This document shows positions 1-9,029 of a stretch of DNA of 32,742 nucleotides, in pieces. Under the pieces are notes generated by a model. That model saw only the letters and a program-made list of their open reading frames with translations, searched no databases and was not told the DNA's origin. The stretch covers positions 15,761-48,502 of the forward strand of contig CAJTOK010000026.1 of assembly GCA_910577825.1 (NCBI GenBank), written 5' to 3'. The stretch's first letter is position 1. Each line of letters begins with the position of its first letter. The position numbers and the translations under genes are program-made. Source of the DNA: an uncultured Lachnospiraceae bacterium. GTDB lineage: Bacteria; Bacillota; Clostridia; Lachnospirales; Lachnospiraceae.

Positions 1-1302
1 TAATGGTTCCTGTGTGGCAACATTAAGGTCTATATCCGGCATCTGGGAAGCTAAAACACGCTCTTTAGTAAGAAACCTTTCAGGATAAACTGGTACGTCT
101 GCATTAAACCTGTCAACAGTTGTAAGCCCAAGCAGTTTGTTTGTAATAAATGAAGCAGCACTTCCCCTTGAAGTTGTTGTTAAAATCCCTCCCTGGTTAT
201 TTACTGCCTCATCAACAATTGCCTTGCTTGTAAGGAAATAGTCCACAACACCAGATTCCATTACCTCCCTGGCTTCATATCTTATGCCACCAGCCTTTTC
301 TTTGGATTTTTCTTTCTCCTTTGAATATGCAGCATTTAGTATATTTTTATAAATTTTGCATTTTTCTTTATAAGTCTTGTCTTTATATATGCTGGGAATT
401 TTGAACGACCTGTCCAGGACTATATTTTCACATTCACTTACAAATACATTTGTATTCATAACTGCCCTTAAAATATCTTCACTTGATAATATCCCCTGTT
501 CTTTAAACCTCTGGATTACTGTCCTGGTGTCAGGATAGTCCATATACCAGCCATCTTCACCAGGGTAACTTATATTTTTATACTTTAAAATCTGGCTGCG
601 TTTGACAGCATTCTCTTCTTTTATATAATGGCTGTCCAGCCCGCATATAATCTGTATATTGTTTTCTTCTGCAATCCTTAATATTTTTTCATTTAGTTTT
701 TTCTGCCTGTCTGTATTATGGTACTGTACTTCCAGGAAAAAATTTTTACCAAAATAGCCATGTATCTTTAACCAGATATCTTCTGCATCTTTATAATTCC
801 ACCCTGCAATACAGGCAGATGTAACAATTATATTGTCCTTTGGGATATTAAACAGCAGTTCCAGGTCTATCCTTGGCTTGTAATAATACCCGTCTTCATT
901 CGCAACAGACAGGGCAAAATTAATATCACCCCTGCCGGCAGCATTTTTAGCTGCAATAACCATATGGCAGTTTGTCCTGTCCTTTTCCAGTCTGTTTTTT
1001 ACCCAGTATGCTTCTGTTGAATGTATGTATTTTAAATTTTCCTTTTTTGCCACTTTATATACATGGAACTGGTTTCCCTGTGAACCATGCTCACCGGAAA
1101 ACAGGCATTTTGTATTAAATTCATGCGCTCTTTCTGCATAATTTTCTATAAATTCTGCGCAGTCTGGTGTAGAAGTATTGCTGAAATCCTTATGGCAGTG
1201 GTAATTTTCAAGGTAAAGGTTTTCTGCATAGTCCTCTGCTGTATATGGGAACTCAAAATCCAGCTCTGGAATAATTTTTTTTACTAGCTCTAAATATCCT
1301 AT
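1..1302 (-). CDS. dnaE: DNA polymerase III alpha subunit, 3' end cut by the window edge
   Basis: This is the replicative DNA polymerase of the phage. About 434 residues are visible before the reading frame runs off the left edge. The N-terminal PHP domain starts with ENYHCHKDFSNTSTPD and continues through SGEHGSQGNQFHVY and YWVKNRLEKDRTNCH. The start of the palm domain follows, with SRGSAASF and ERFLTKERV, then MPDIDLN, which carries the catalytic aspartates. The frame is open from about 1389, yet no ATG, GTG or TTG lies between there and the PHP motif. I chose the ATA at 1302-1300, which overlaps the TAG of recJ as ATAG and has an AGGCAGG-like ribosome site 9 bases upstream; the protein would begin MGYLELVKKIIPELDF. 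A -1 frameshift from recJ at TTTAAAG is the alternative. The family call is sure; the start is inferred. Confidence 0.93.
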   Translation of the reverse strand, partial: MGYLELVKKIIPELDFEFPYTAEDYAENLYLENYHCHKDFSNTSTPDCAEFIENYAERAHEFNTKCLFSGEHGSQGNQFHVYKVAKKENLKYIHSTEAYWVKNRLEKDRTNCHMVIAAKNAAGRGDINFALSVANEDGYYYKPRIDLELLFNIPKDNIIVTSACIAGWNYKDAEDIWLKIHGYFGKNFFLEVQYHNTDRQKKLNEKILRIAEENNIQIICGLDSHYIKEENAVKRSQILKYKNISYPGEDGWYMDYPDTRTVIQRFKEQGILSSEDILRAVMNTNVFVSECENIVLDRSFKIPSIYKDKTYKEKCKIYKNILNAAYSKEKEKSKEKAGGIRYEAREVMESGVVDYFLTSKAIVDEAVNNQGGILTTTSRGSAASFITNKLLGLTTVDRFNADVPVYPERFLTKERVLASQMPDIDLNVATQEPL

Positions 1303-2927
1303 TGCGGCACACCTGCCTTTAAACTGGAAATAATAACTTTTAACATATATTTTTTCATAAACCAGCCGCCATCTAATTCCCCAATAACTTCAAGCGGCTC
1401 ATTCATTAACGCATAATCTTCTAATTCTTCATAATCTGTATTAGTATTCCATTCAATTAACTGTATATAATCTGCTGGCATAATAACCAGATGTTTTCCA
1501 TTCTTAAAACTGCTAATACTATAATCATTGATATTTACAATTTTAAATAAGAGAGGTTTAAACCCTGCCCCGCTAATCCTGTTAATTTCCTTAACCATAT
1601 TAACCAATGTCCTGGTTATATCTTCTGTATTTATTTCGCAGTCAGCTATATAACCACCAGACACTTTCTGTTCCATAGTTCCCAGTTTCTGGTTTACTGT
1701 TTCTATAAATTTTCCAAGGTTATCCTTATCAATTACAATGCCGCTTGCTTCTTCATGGCCCTGTAATTCTGCCAGGCCTGTGTTATTGCACAGTTCCATA
1801 AAATTGCCATATCCAGCAGAACGCATTGAACCACAGTATTTACTTCCACAGTCTTTCAGTATAAATACTGGTTTATTATACAAATCCAGGCATTTATTGC
1901 CAATAAGCCCTGAAATGCCATATGCTGTATCAATAACTGTGTATAATACTTTCATATTTTCCTGCCTGTTTAAATCTTCATATACAGATGGAAGTATTTT
2001 TTCTAATTCATCTGCCTGTACCTGTTTACATTCTTCAAGCTGTTTTTTCAAAGCCAGGATTTCTTTGTTTTCATCTGACAGGAACAGGCGCATTGCAATG
2101 TCATTCCTGCCAGTCCTGCAGCTTGCGTTTATTAACGGTGCTACACTGAATAAAACTGCTTTGCTGTTAAACCCATAGCCTCCAATAATCTTTTTAACTG
2201 CCGGGTTTGTAAGGTTTTTTAGTCCCTCACTTATAATATACCTGTTCTCCCTGCTGTCCTCTGATACATCACATACATCTGCTAAAATGCCACAAGCCGC
2301 TAAATCAGTATAAGTACCAGCATAATCATTCATAAAGTATTCATCTAAATATTTGCAGAATTTCCATACAACACCTGCACCTGACAGCTCTGGATTGCCA
2401 TAGCCCCTCTGGGAACTGGCCAGTGTAACATACTTGTCATAACAAACACCAGGTTTTATTGCATGGTGGTCAAGGATAATTACCTGTATACCCATATCAC
2501 ACAGCTTTTCATACTGGTCTGTGTTTTTATCCAGGCTGTCTGTAATAATAAGGATATCCGTCCCTTCAAACTGTTTTAAGTCCTGTCCAATAAGCCCGTG
2601 TGCTTTCCCTGTATTTATATAAGGAAAAACCTTGTCTGTATAATTCCTTAAATATCTTGTCATAATTGTTCCAGACGACACACCATCTAAATCAACATCA
2701 AAGTGTACCCCGAAATTTTTATTATTATCAAGCCCTGTTTCTATAATCTTCCTTGCTTCATCAGCCCCCTGTAATTCTTCCAGTGGCAGTAAATCACTTT
2801 CTACAGGGTTAAGGAAATGTTCCATGTCTTTTATTCCCCTGTTTCCCATAACGGTATTTATAATTTCCTCTTCATACATTCCTTTGCAGTCTGCAATAAC
2901 TTTATAATTTTCCATCAGTCCCATCAC
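1299..2927 (-). CDS. recJ: RecJ-like single-strand DNA exonuclease (DHH family)
   Basis: A 5'-3' single-strand-specific exonuclease of the DHH phosphoesterase family, 542 residues, close to bacterial RecJ length. The metal-binding motifs are present in order: HFDVDLDGVSSG, IITDSLDK, the name-giving VIILDHH, then CGILADVCDVSEDSRENR, and later NASCRTGRND from the DHHA1 side. The gene lies between primase and polymerase, so a role in replication or recombination of the phage genome is likely. It overlaps the primase stop as GTGA, which favours the GTG at 2927; ATG codons at 2924 and 2915 are alternatives. Its 3' end overlaps the polymerase gene. Near the end, at 1323-1317, it reads TTTAAAG, a possible -1 slippery heptamer. 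Confidence 0.93.
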   Translation of the reverse strand: MMGLMENYKVIADCKGMYEEEIINTVMGNRGIKDMEHFLNPVESDLLPLEELQGADEARKIIETGLDNNKNFGVHFDVDLDGVSSGTIMTRYLRNYTDKVFPYINTGKAHGLIGQDLKQFEGTDILIITDSLDKNTDQYEKLCDMGIQVIILDHHAIKPGVCYDKYVTLASSQRGYGNPELSGAGVVWKFCKYLDEYFMNDYAGTYTDLAACGILADVCDVSEDSRENRYIISEGLKNLTNPAVKKIIGGYGFNSKAVLFSVAPLINASCRTGRNDIAMRLFLSDENKEILALKKQLEECKQVQADELEKILPSVYEDLNRQENMKVLYTVIDTAYGISGLIGNKCLDLYNKPVFILKDCGSKYCGSMRSAGYGNFMELCNNTGLAELQGHEEASGIVIDKDNLGKFIETVNQKLGTMEQKVSGGYIADCEINTEDITRTLVNMVKEINRISGAGFKPLLFKIVNINDYSISSFKNGKHLVIMPADYIQLIEWNTNTDYEELEDYALMNEPLEVIGELDGGWFMKKYMLKVIISSLKAGVPQ

Positions 2928-3928
2928 CCCGCCATTAAAATTTCTTCTTCCATAATCTGTTTTAACTTCCTGTCTCCCAAATCAGACGGGGAAATTTTAT
3001 CTTCATACCCTTTCCCAAAATAATCCCAGTACCCCGTTTTGATATCTGAAAACCTTGAATAAGCTTTTACCAGTGAAATATTTCTTTTAATGTTTTCTAT
3101 AGCAAACCCTGTGTCATGCATAAAAACCAGTCTTTCAGGATTTAAGCTGAATAACATCTGTACCTGCCTTCCACTTATAGAGCCACTCCCTAAAGCCACA
3201 CAGTTCCTTATCCCGTATGAATAGCACTGCATAACTGATTTTTCACTTTCAAATATATAAACTGTACTGCCAGCCAGATAGTTATAATTATGTGAATATC
3301 CATACAAAGTCTGGGACATTGCACATGGGATTAAATAATAATATTTCAGTTCCCCGTCACTGGTATCATAATTGCATCTTACTTTTACACCCATAAGCTG
3401 TCCAAGCTGGCTGTATATTGGGATTACAATCCCATGTGATTCTGTATCATACCTGATATTAAAAAATTTCTGTGCTTCCAGTGATATGTTGTCCCGCAGG
3501 AAACGTAAATTCCCACATCTTTCATACCTGTCAAGCAGCGTTTCTTCATATACATGGGGACTGATTGTGTTTTTCTTTTTTATACGTCCGTAAAACCCTC
3601 CAAATATCCCCTGGTTTTCAAAATGGCTGTAGCAGCCATTAATACCCAGGATTTTTCTGGCAACAGATAAAATATCTGTATATTGTACCCCTCTCTGCCT
3701 GCTTATATATGTAAACAAATCCTGGTTTATATTCCTGGCATAGTCTTTTACGTACAGGTAAGGGTTGTTTCCTAACCTTATTACAATGGATTTTTTTGAA
3801 GAATATTCCGACCTTCCAAAAGATATATATGACTGGTGGGCAGCTGCATTATAAAAGTTAAAATACTCCAGTAATTCTTTTAATTTACCTGGATTAGAAA
3901 GTAATTCTTTTTTTATCTCTTCCAGCAA
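2924..3928 (-). CDS. DnaG-like DNA primase with TOPRIM domain
   Basis: A phage primase of 334 residues that would make RNA primers for the DnaB-type fork encoded next to it. The C-terminal half is a TOPRIM fold: VYIFESEKSVMQC carries the conserved glutamate, followed by NCVALGSGSISGRQVQ and the acidic strand LVFMHDTGF. The N-terminal region (SYISFGRSEYSSKK, DYARNINQDLFTYI) matches the position of the CHC2 zinc-binding domain, but the zinc cysteines and histidine are absent. It starts with TTG at 3928 behind a GAGGTGG ribosome site. Its TGA overlaps the recJ start. It forms an operon with the helicase, which ends about 50 bases upstream. Confidence 0.88.
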   Translation of the reverse strand: MLEEIKKELLSNPGKLKELLEYFNFYNAAAHQSYISFGRSEYSSKKSIVIRLGNNPYLYVKDYARNINQDLFTYISRQRGVQYTDILSVARKILGINGCYSHFENQGIFGGFYGRIKKKNTISPHVYEETLLDRYERCGNLRFLRDNISLEAQKFFNIRYDTESHGIVIPIYSQLGQLMGVKVRCNYDTSDGELKYYYLIPCAMSQTLYGYSHNYNYLAGSTVYIFESEKSVMQCYSYGIRNCVALGSGSISGRQVQMLFSLNPERLVFMHDTGFAIENIKRNISLVKAYSRFSDIKTGYWDYFGKGYEDKISPSDLGDRKLKQIMEEEILMAG

Positions 3929-3980
3929 TACAAAGCCACCTCACCAGTCTTCTGTTTTTAATATAGTAAATTCCATTCCC

Positions 3981-5531
3981 TTATTTTATTTCCCCATGGC
4001 GTGGACGGCATTGTGCTGCTTCCCTGAAAATACAATGGTCCCCATCATATTTTAATAAATAACAGACCCCTGTATCACTTGAATTTCTGCCATTCCTTGT
4101 TTTTTCAACAAACAGCATACGCCATACTGCATTTTTATCTGGTATGTATTCTTCTTCTATCCATTTGTCATCCACCTTTTTAAGCCTGAAAGGCCGGCAG
4201 TAGTATTTACTTCCAGGGTCAAGCTCCTCATCATATACAGTCCTCATAAGAAACAGCCCTTCAAGGATTTCCTTTACCTGCTTTGAATTGGATAGTACAG
4301 AACTGTCAAGGAACAGTTTTCCCCTCATGTACTCTGCCAGCTGCACAGAAGCAAGCATGATTGCGTTGTATTTCTTGCCTAGTTTATCAAGTTCCCTGCT
4401 GTCCCTGACCAGTGCAAGGTCCTGCCTCTGCCCTGAAAAATCTTTTTCTTGTATTTTAAATGTGTCATAAAGTACAACATTATATCCATGCCGCAGTATA
4501 TTTTCCCTGGCTTTTTTCTTTACAACTGCCATATCAGCATCCGGGATTGAAATAAATTTCAGCCTGCCTTTATAATTCCCCCTCCAGAATTTCTGTATGT
4601 CTGACAGCTGTTTCCTGCTTTCAGCATTTATGTCACCTGAAAGGAATTTGCCCTTGGTTAATTTGAAATACCTGTTGCGTTTCCCCAGAAGCCATACCAT
4701 AAACTTTGTTTTGAATTTTTTTGCTCTTTCCTCATTTGATATTATAAGAACCTTTTTGCCATAGAATAAAAGTGCCATTACAACTGTTACAAACCATGTG
4801 GACTTGCCAGCTGATGAATAACCTGCCAGCATGGTAAGTGTCCCTTCCAGCAGTCCCATTGTCTGCCTTGACAGGAACGGGAAACAGTTTATTTCCTCAC
4901 CATCCACATCATAACCGGCAATATCAAACGGGACACCATTTTCCAGCCCTTCCTTGCAGTTTTCAATAAACCCGTCATCAAAGTCTATTTCTTCTTCCTC
5001 AATGATTTTGCTTGAATACCCTGAACCATAGGAACTTATCCTTGCATCCCACCAGTCCTGTACTGAAGCAGCATCCATTCTCCTGAACAGTTTAAGCAGC
5101 ATTGTTTTTTTGCCATTTATGCTTACAGTATGCAGAAGTTCAATGCCATCATCACACATGCACAGCAGCATGTTTTCCCTGGACAGGATATCTATATATA
5201 TGTCAAAATTATCAGTATTAATAATATCAATCTGGTGCTGTATTGTATCCCAGCCGCCACAGGCATCATACCTTTCTGTTACATTTTCATCAAGGTTAGA
5301 TAAGATTGTAACCTCATCAAGCGAATAAAACCCTTTATCCCTTAACTGTTTTAACAAAGAAAAATAAAATACCCCGTCACTTGTAATAAAATCTTTTCTT
5401 GACAGGCCTGTTTCATCAAGGAGCAGCATGTCTTTAAAAAAACAGCTGATGACATTGCCCTCTGTTTCTGTCCGGCCTTTCAGTACCTGTGCAGGGTATT
5501 TCCCGGTAATTCCAGTTATAAAGTCCCCTAT
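3981..5531 (-). CDS. dnaB: Replicative DNA helicase, DnaB family, ATA start
   Basis: Hexameric replication-fork helicase, 516 residues from the start chosen here. The N-terminal DnaB domain spans roughly residues 20-140 (EGNVISCFFKD, SRKDFITSDGVFYFSLLK, LDEVTILSN). The RecA-type motor follows, with Walker A GYSSAGKSTW, then VLIISNEE, Walker B VVLYDTFK, and ASVQLAEYMRG as H3/H4. The first ATG, at 5429, would remove EGNVISCFFKD, which belongs to the conserved N-terminal domain. The frame stays open to a TGA near 5555 but contains no ATG, GTG or TTG there. The ATA at 5531-5529 overlaps the TAG of the upstream gene as ATAG and gives a sensible start, MGDFITGITGKYPAQVLKGR. No slippery heptamer is seen, so ATA initiation is the simplest reading. 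Confidence 0.92.
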   Translation of the reverse strand: MGDFITGITGKYPAQVLKGRTETEGNVISCFFKDMLLLDETGLSRKDFITSDGVFYFSLLKQLRDKGFYSLDEVTILSNLDENVTERYDACGGWDTIQHQIDIINTDNFDIYIDILSRENMLLCMCDDGIELLHTVSINGKKTMLLKLFRRMDAASVQDWWDARISSYGSGYSSKIIEEEEIDFDDGFIENCKEGLENGVPFDIAGYDVDGEEINCFPFLSRQTMGLLEGTLTMLAGYSSAGKSTWFVTVVMALLFYGKKVLIISNEERAKKFKTKFMVWLLGKRNRYFKLTKGKFLSGDINAESRKQLSDIQKFWRGNYKGRLKFISIPDADMAVVKKKARENILRHGYNVVLYDTFKIQEKDFSGQRQDLALVRDSRELDKLGKKYNAIMLASVQLAEYMRGKLFLDSSVLSNSKQVKEILEGLFLMRTVYDEELDPGSKYYCRPFRLKKVDDKWIEEEYIPDKNAVWRMLFVEKTRNGRNSSDTGVCYLLKYDGDHCIFREAAQCRPRHGEIK

Positions 5532-6019
5532 ACCCCACCACCAGCTTCCTCCTCATATTCTGCTAAAGTCTTTTTTGGTTTCTTTCTGCTGAATTTATAA
5601 TCTGGCATATCAATATATATCCTTTTTGGTTCTTTTGTTGTTTTGTTTTCATATTTAAAATCTGCCAGGCTGTTTTTAAGGATTGCTGCAAAATATCTTA
5701 TCTGTGCATATTCACTTGGAAAATCTTTTTCCATCACATTATCCAGGTAAGCTTTGTTTTCTTTAAGATAAGCATATATTTTTTCATATGTATAAACCTC
5801 TGCCAGCCCGTTAATTTCTTTGTAAAGGGCTGTATTAGTAACTTTCCTTCCAAATATTCCATAAATAATGTTATATGTATTATCTTTGGATTTTCTTTTT
5901 AACAGCCAGCCCATGTATTCTGTTTCATTACAGTAATAATTATTCCTGCCATCTGCCACTACCCTGTATGCTTCTTTTCTTTCTGTCTTATTGCCACATA
6001 TCCTGCATTTTACAAGCAA
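5528..6019 (-). CDS. CxxC-containing protein upstream of dnaB
   Basis: A 163-residue protein of unknown function. It begins MLVKCRICGNKTERKEAYRV, with a second cysteine segment NYYCNETEYMGW, so a small N-terminal zinc-binding site is likely. The middle is mixed helical (YTYEKIYAYLKENKAYL), and the C-terminus is basic, then acidic (RKKPKKTLAEYEEEA). I chose the TTG at 6019 because a GGAGG ribosome site sits 8 bases before it; a longer version from 6061 lacks such a site. Its position directly before the helicase, with overlapping stop and start, suggests helicase loading or another accessory role, but no loader motif is seen. Confidence 0.8.
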   Translation of the reverse strand: MLVKCRICGNKTERKEAYRVVADGRNNYYCNETEYMGWLLKRKSKDNTYNIIYGIFGRKVTNTALYKEINGLAEVYTYEKIYAYLKENKAYLDNVMEKDFPSEYAQIRYFAAILKNSLADFKYENKTTKEPKRIYIDMPDYKFSRKKPKKTLAEYEEEAGGGV

Positions 6020-6096
6020 AATTCCCACCTCCAGGAACAGCTGTGTGGAAATAACCCACACAGCCTTACAAATTTATCTGGATTTATGTCTTAAAT

Positions 6097-7284
6097 TTAT
6101 TTCAGTTTATCATAGACGTTTTTCAAAGTTTCATTATCACAGTCATCCAGCTTGCCATATCCTGCAATAATCCCTTTTACTTCTGCCTTTAACTTTTTAT
6201 CTTTGCAGTCTTTAAACATCTTGCGTATTGTTCCTTTTAAATTATCTGGATAAGAAACCTCTTCATTGCCTGTTATGCTGCCAGTGTCTTCATCTTCCAG
6301 ATTGTCAATGTTATTTTCTGGTTCTTCTGTTGCTGGTATACCATCAGTATCATCCGTAATTTCTTCATCCGTGGTTTCTGTACTGGTTTTTGTTTTTCCA
6401 GATGCCTTTCCTGGCTTTTTAGAAAAATTTGTTTTAGATTTTTCCATTCCTTCTTCTATAACACGAATGAAATCCTTTGCCATATCCGGTTTATCAAATA
6501 CCATATATTCCGGCACAGCACCAAAAGCAAAACGTCCTCCAGCATCAATTAACGGAGTCCCCCTGAAATAAAGTTTCCTGACCGAATCTGTAGCATAACG
6601 CTTAATTTTAGTTTTTTCACCAATGGTAACTTCTTTTTCTTCAACATCCCTGTCAATAACACCAGTAAGAGTTACATCAAAAATATCCCCAAAAGCTGCT
6701 TCATATGCAGAAACCAGATTAGATGTCAGCTGCATATAACCGTCTTCTTCTAAACCGCCTTTTTCTTTTATATTTTTAAATTTTGTATGTGAAATAGCCC
6801 AGATTCCAAAACCTGCTTCCTGTAAATCGTCCATATATGTTTTAATGAGTTCATTTGCAGTATACCTCTGTCCTTCCTGGTATCCGCCCATTGCCCCGTT
6901 AATTGTTCTGGCTTTTTTCTGAGGGTTTTCAATATTGCTTACCCTGATAGTTTCCTTTTCAAAAATTGGGACTAATTCATCAACTGTATCAAATGAAATA
7001 ATCTCAATATTATGTTCTTTGCCTTTTGTTTGGACCAGCCAGTTTTTTAATTCAATTGCATCTTTATATGTCTGTATCCTTGTCTGGTTCAGGTTATCAA
7101 GTAACTTTTCGCCTTTTTCTTTGCCACACGATATTGACACACCATAAGACGGGTCGCCATATTTTTCCAGGATTACATCCCTGAACAGTGTACTTTTACC
7201 CCATTTTTTAATTGTCCTGAGATAAATAGTCAAATCTTTAATATCTGTTGAAATCTTATTGATTACTGGTTTACTCCATGCCAT
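6097..7284 (-). CDS. RecA-fold ATPase, Sak4-like recombination protein
   Basis: A 395-residue P-loop ATPase of the type often annotated as phage nucleotide-binding or Sak4-like recombinase, which helps single-strand annealing with the phage SSB. The Walker A region is KKWGKSTLF near residue 32; the first glycine of the classical motif is replaced by threonine. Walker B is EIISFDTVDEL. The sensor-like GFGIWAISHTKFKN follows. After about residue 285 the chain becomes low-complexity and acidic (ETTDEEITDDTD, NIDNLEDEDTG), then ends in a short basic helical domain. Start ATG at 7284 with an AGAGGAAG site upstream. It lies between the SSB-like gene and dnaB in the replication operon. Confidence 0.8.
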   Translation of the reverse strand: MAWSKPVINKISTDIKDLTIYLRTIKKWGKSTLFRDVILEKYGDPSYGVSISCGKEKGEKLLDNLNQTRIQTYKDAIELKNWLVQTKGKEHNIEIISFDTVDELVPIFEKETIRVSNIENPQKKARTINGAMGGYQEGQRYTANELIKTYMDDLQEAGFGIWAISHTKFKNIKEKGGLEEDGYMQLTSNLVSAYEAAFGDIFDVTLTGVIDRDVEEKEVTIGEKTKIKRYATDSVRKLYFRGTPLIDAGGRFAFGAVPEYMVFDKPDMAKDFIRVIEEGMEKSKTNFSKKPGKASGKTKTSTETTDEEITDDTDGIPATEEPENNIDNLEDEDTGSITGNEEVSYPDNLKGTIRKMFKDCKDKKLKAEVKGIIAGYGKLDDCDNETLKNVYDKLK

Positions 7285-7337
7285 AAAATATGTTCTTCCT
7301 CTCTGTTTTTATGTAATATGTGAACTGTTTTTAAACC

Positions 7338-8546
7338 TTATAAGTCATCATCTTCTTCAAATAAATTTCCTGCTTTCTCTGCTGCTTCCTCTTCAAGAGG
7401 TTTAATAACCATATCATCAGCAGTATATACCGTATCATTGCGCCCTTTTGTAAATCCCCTTGCAATTTTTAAAAACTGGTACTCCTGTATCCTGTCCCCG
7501 TATACACTGCCACCAAGGTCTGCCCTGATATCATCAAGTGTTACCAGGCCACAGTCAAGGTCTTCTTTCTGTTCATCAGTCAGCATGTCTTCTGTAATTT
7601 CCATTTTCTGCGCACCATTAAGCATTTTTACTTCAATGCCAAGTTCTTTATATGTACCATCTTCTACAATAAATTTTCTTTTAATGCTTTCCACTTTTCT
7701 TTTCTCTTTGCTGTCTGCGTCCTCCGCTGCAGCAGGGATTGTTACTGTTACTGGGACAGGGATATTTTCTTTTCTGTTACGGTCATACTCCATCATGTAG
7801 CCATTCACATAATATTTCCCTTTTTCCTCCACACTCATACCATCAAGGCTTTCATCATTATATAAAATCTTGATTGTTCCTGTAGAATATTCATCTGTAT
7901 CACTGTCAGCCAGGTAAATCCTTTGTGGGACATAATTTTCATATACCTGCTGTTTCTTATCAGAATATGAATAATCACCATTTCCACGGATTAAGAATTT
8001 ACTGCTGCTGTATTTGCCGCTGTCAATTACTTTCTTTATAAACTCTGCAAAATCCCATTCAGAAATAAACTCATGCCTCTTATTTTTACTCTTTTCAAAT
8101 GCTGCATTTACTTCTTCTTCACTCCCAAGCCCAATTTCTTTCAATTCTTCATCAGTAAGGCTTGTACCTTCCCTAATTTTTTCAGCAGCTTTTTCTAATT
8201 TATAGCGTCTGCCTGGTTTCTCTAAATCAAAGATAAATTTCTTAAATTCTGCTACTTCGGCCAGTTTAGGTGATGTAAGCCTGTCTTTAAATGGTATTTT
8301 TAATGTTTCACCCTTTGCCTTTGAACCATCTTCATTGGCAGAACCCTTGCTGAATGTATAGACATCACCATGCCCGTCTGCAAAACTGCCAGAATCTACA
8401 GACAGCAGATGCCTGTTATCACCGCAGACTGCATTAAACATAATCTTCCTTTTAACCCAGCCTGAATCATATGTTGTTTCGCTGTAAGGTTTAAATTTTT
8501 CTGTTTCTTTGCCAAGGCTAATTTTACCAAGCATTTCAAAATTCAT
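7338..8546 (-). CDS. Acidic-tailed protein, probable phage single-strand DNA-binding protein
   Basis: A 402-residue protein. I recognise the type (it begins MNFEMLGKISLGKETEKF, then SVDSGSFADGHGDVYTFSKG) as a conserved phage replication-operon protein. The end, AGNLFEEDDDL, is an acidic tail like those by which SSB proteins bind partners. The middle holds a predicted helical insert (EKAAEKIREGTSLTDEELK) and beta-rich segments (RIYLADSDTDEYSTGTIKI). Its position at the head of the replication operon, next to the Sak4-like ATPase, supports an SSB role, but I see no clear OB-fold signature, so this is inference. Good ribosome site AAGGAGG before the ATG. Confidence 0.75.
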   Translation of the reverse strand: MNFEMLGKISLGKETEKFKPYSETTYDSGWVKRKIMFNAVCGDNRHLLSVDSGSFADGHGDVYTFSKGSANEDGSKAKGETLKIPFKDRLTSPKLAEVAEFKKFIFDLEKPGRRYKLEKAAEKIREGTSLTDEELKEIGLGSEEEVNAAFEKSKNKRHEFISEWDFAEFIKKVIDSGKYSSSKFLIRGNGDYSYSDKKQQVYENYVPQRIYLADSDTDEYSTGTIKILYNDESLDGMSVEEKGKYYVNGYMMEYDRNRKENIPVPVTVTIPAAAEDADSKEKRKVESIKRKFIVEDGTYKELGIEVKMLNGAQKMEITEDMLTDEQKEDLDCGLVTLDDIRADLGGSVYGDRIQEYQFLKIARGFTKGRNDTVYTADDMVIKPLEEEAAEKAGNLFEEDDDL

Positions 8547-8635
8547 TGTGTTTATATCCTCCTTGTAATATAAAATTTGTGAAATAATAAATTTCTATAT
8601 TTTCAGTCTGGTATGGACTGGAACATAAAATAACT

Positions 8636-8766
8636 CTATCTGAATCTATGCCATACAGCAGTTTTCAGGATATATTTGCCCGGGGGTGGCTGTTTTCTGT
8701 ATAGCCAGCCGCCAAACTGGATATACAGGTTATCTGGTATTTTAATTTCACAATGCCGTGTTTTAT
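8636..8766 (-). pseudogene. Small gene with ATA start and apparent frameshift
   Basis: Downstream of the 68-residue gene, one frame encodes a protein-like segment of 36 residues (KIPDNLYIQFGGWLYRKQ, then PPPGKYILKTAVWHRF) ending in TAG at 8636, but it has no standard start codon. The ATA at 8766-8764 overlaps the upstream TAA as ATAA and opens another frame reading MKHGIVKLKY. One extra base near GTGAAATT (about 8747) would join the two as MKHGIVEIKIPDNL. Either the gene is frameshifted or translation begins at the ATT at 8746. Function unknown. Confidence 0.45.
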
Positions 8767-8969
8767 ATCCCCTGCCTTAATATTCCTGTATTTGTACCAT
8801 TCCATTCCCTGCAATCAATATCCGCAAACAAAGGAAGTTCTTTCTGTTCTAATTCCTTAATTATCTTTTCTATATATGTAGTGGCACTTTCATTGTATTT
8901 ACATACCTTAGCTTTATTACAGGTGCTGCAATTCCTGCTATTAGATGTCTTAATATATACTTTTTCCAT
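8763..8969 (-). CDS. Small cysteine-rich phage protein
   Basis: A 68-residue protein of unknown function. Near the N-terminus it has RNCSTCNKAKVCKYNE, three cysteines that together with Cys53 (DIDCREW) could hold a zinc ion. The middle is an amphipathic helix (TYIEKIIKELEQKEL). The ATG is preceded by GGAGG at good spacing, so the start is clear. It lies in a run of small phage genes between the replication block and clpP. Confidence 0.8.
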   Translation of the reverse strand: MEKVYIKTSNSRNCSTCNKAKVCKYNESATTYIEKIIKELEQKELPLFADIDCREWNGTNTGILRQGI

Positions 8970-9029
8970 AACTTTTCCTCCATTCTGTCCAATGAAACCA
9001 CTCTTTCATCTTCTATCTCTTTTCTAATT

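Noticed and set aside
1300..1330. Hairpin GGCAGGTGTGCC as frameshift stimulator
   Set aside because: It begins inside the slippery heptamer, too close to act in the usual way; listed only as context.
1738..2178. Plus-strand frame of 146 codons inside recJ
   Set aside because: It is a serine/leucine-rich shadow of the antisense gene without a ribosome site; the same holds for other plus-strand frames within minus genes.
5440..5565. Alternative frame from ATG AGG AGG upstream of dnaB
   Set aside because: It gives a non-DnaB-like sequence and stops at the 7-T tract; the DnaB-like residues lie in the frame with the ATA start.
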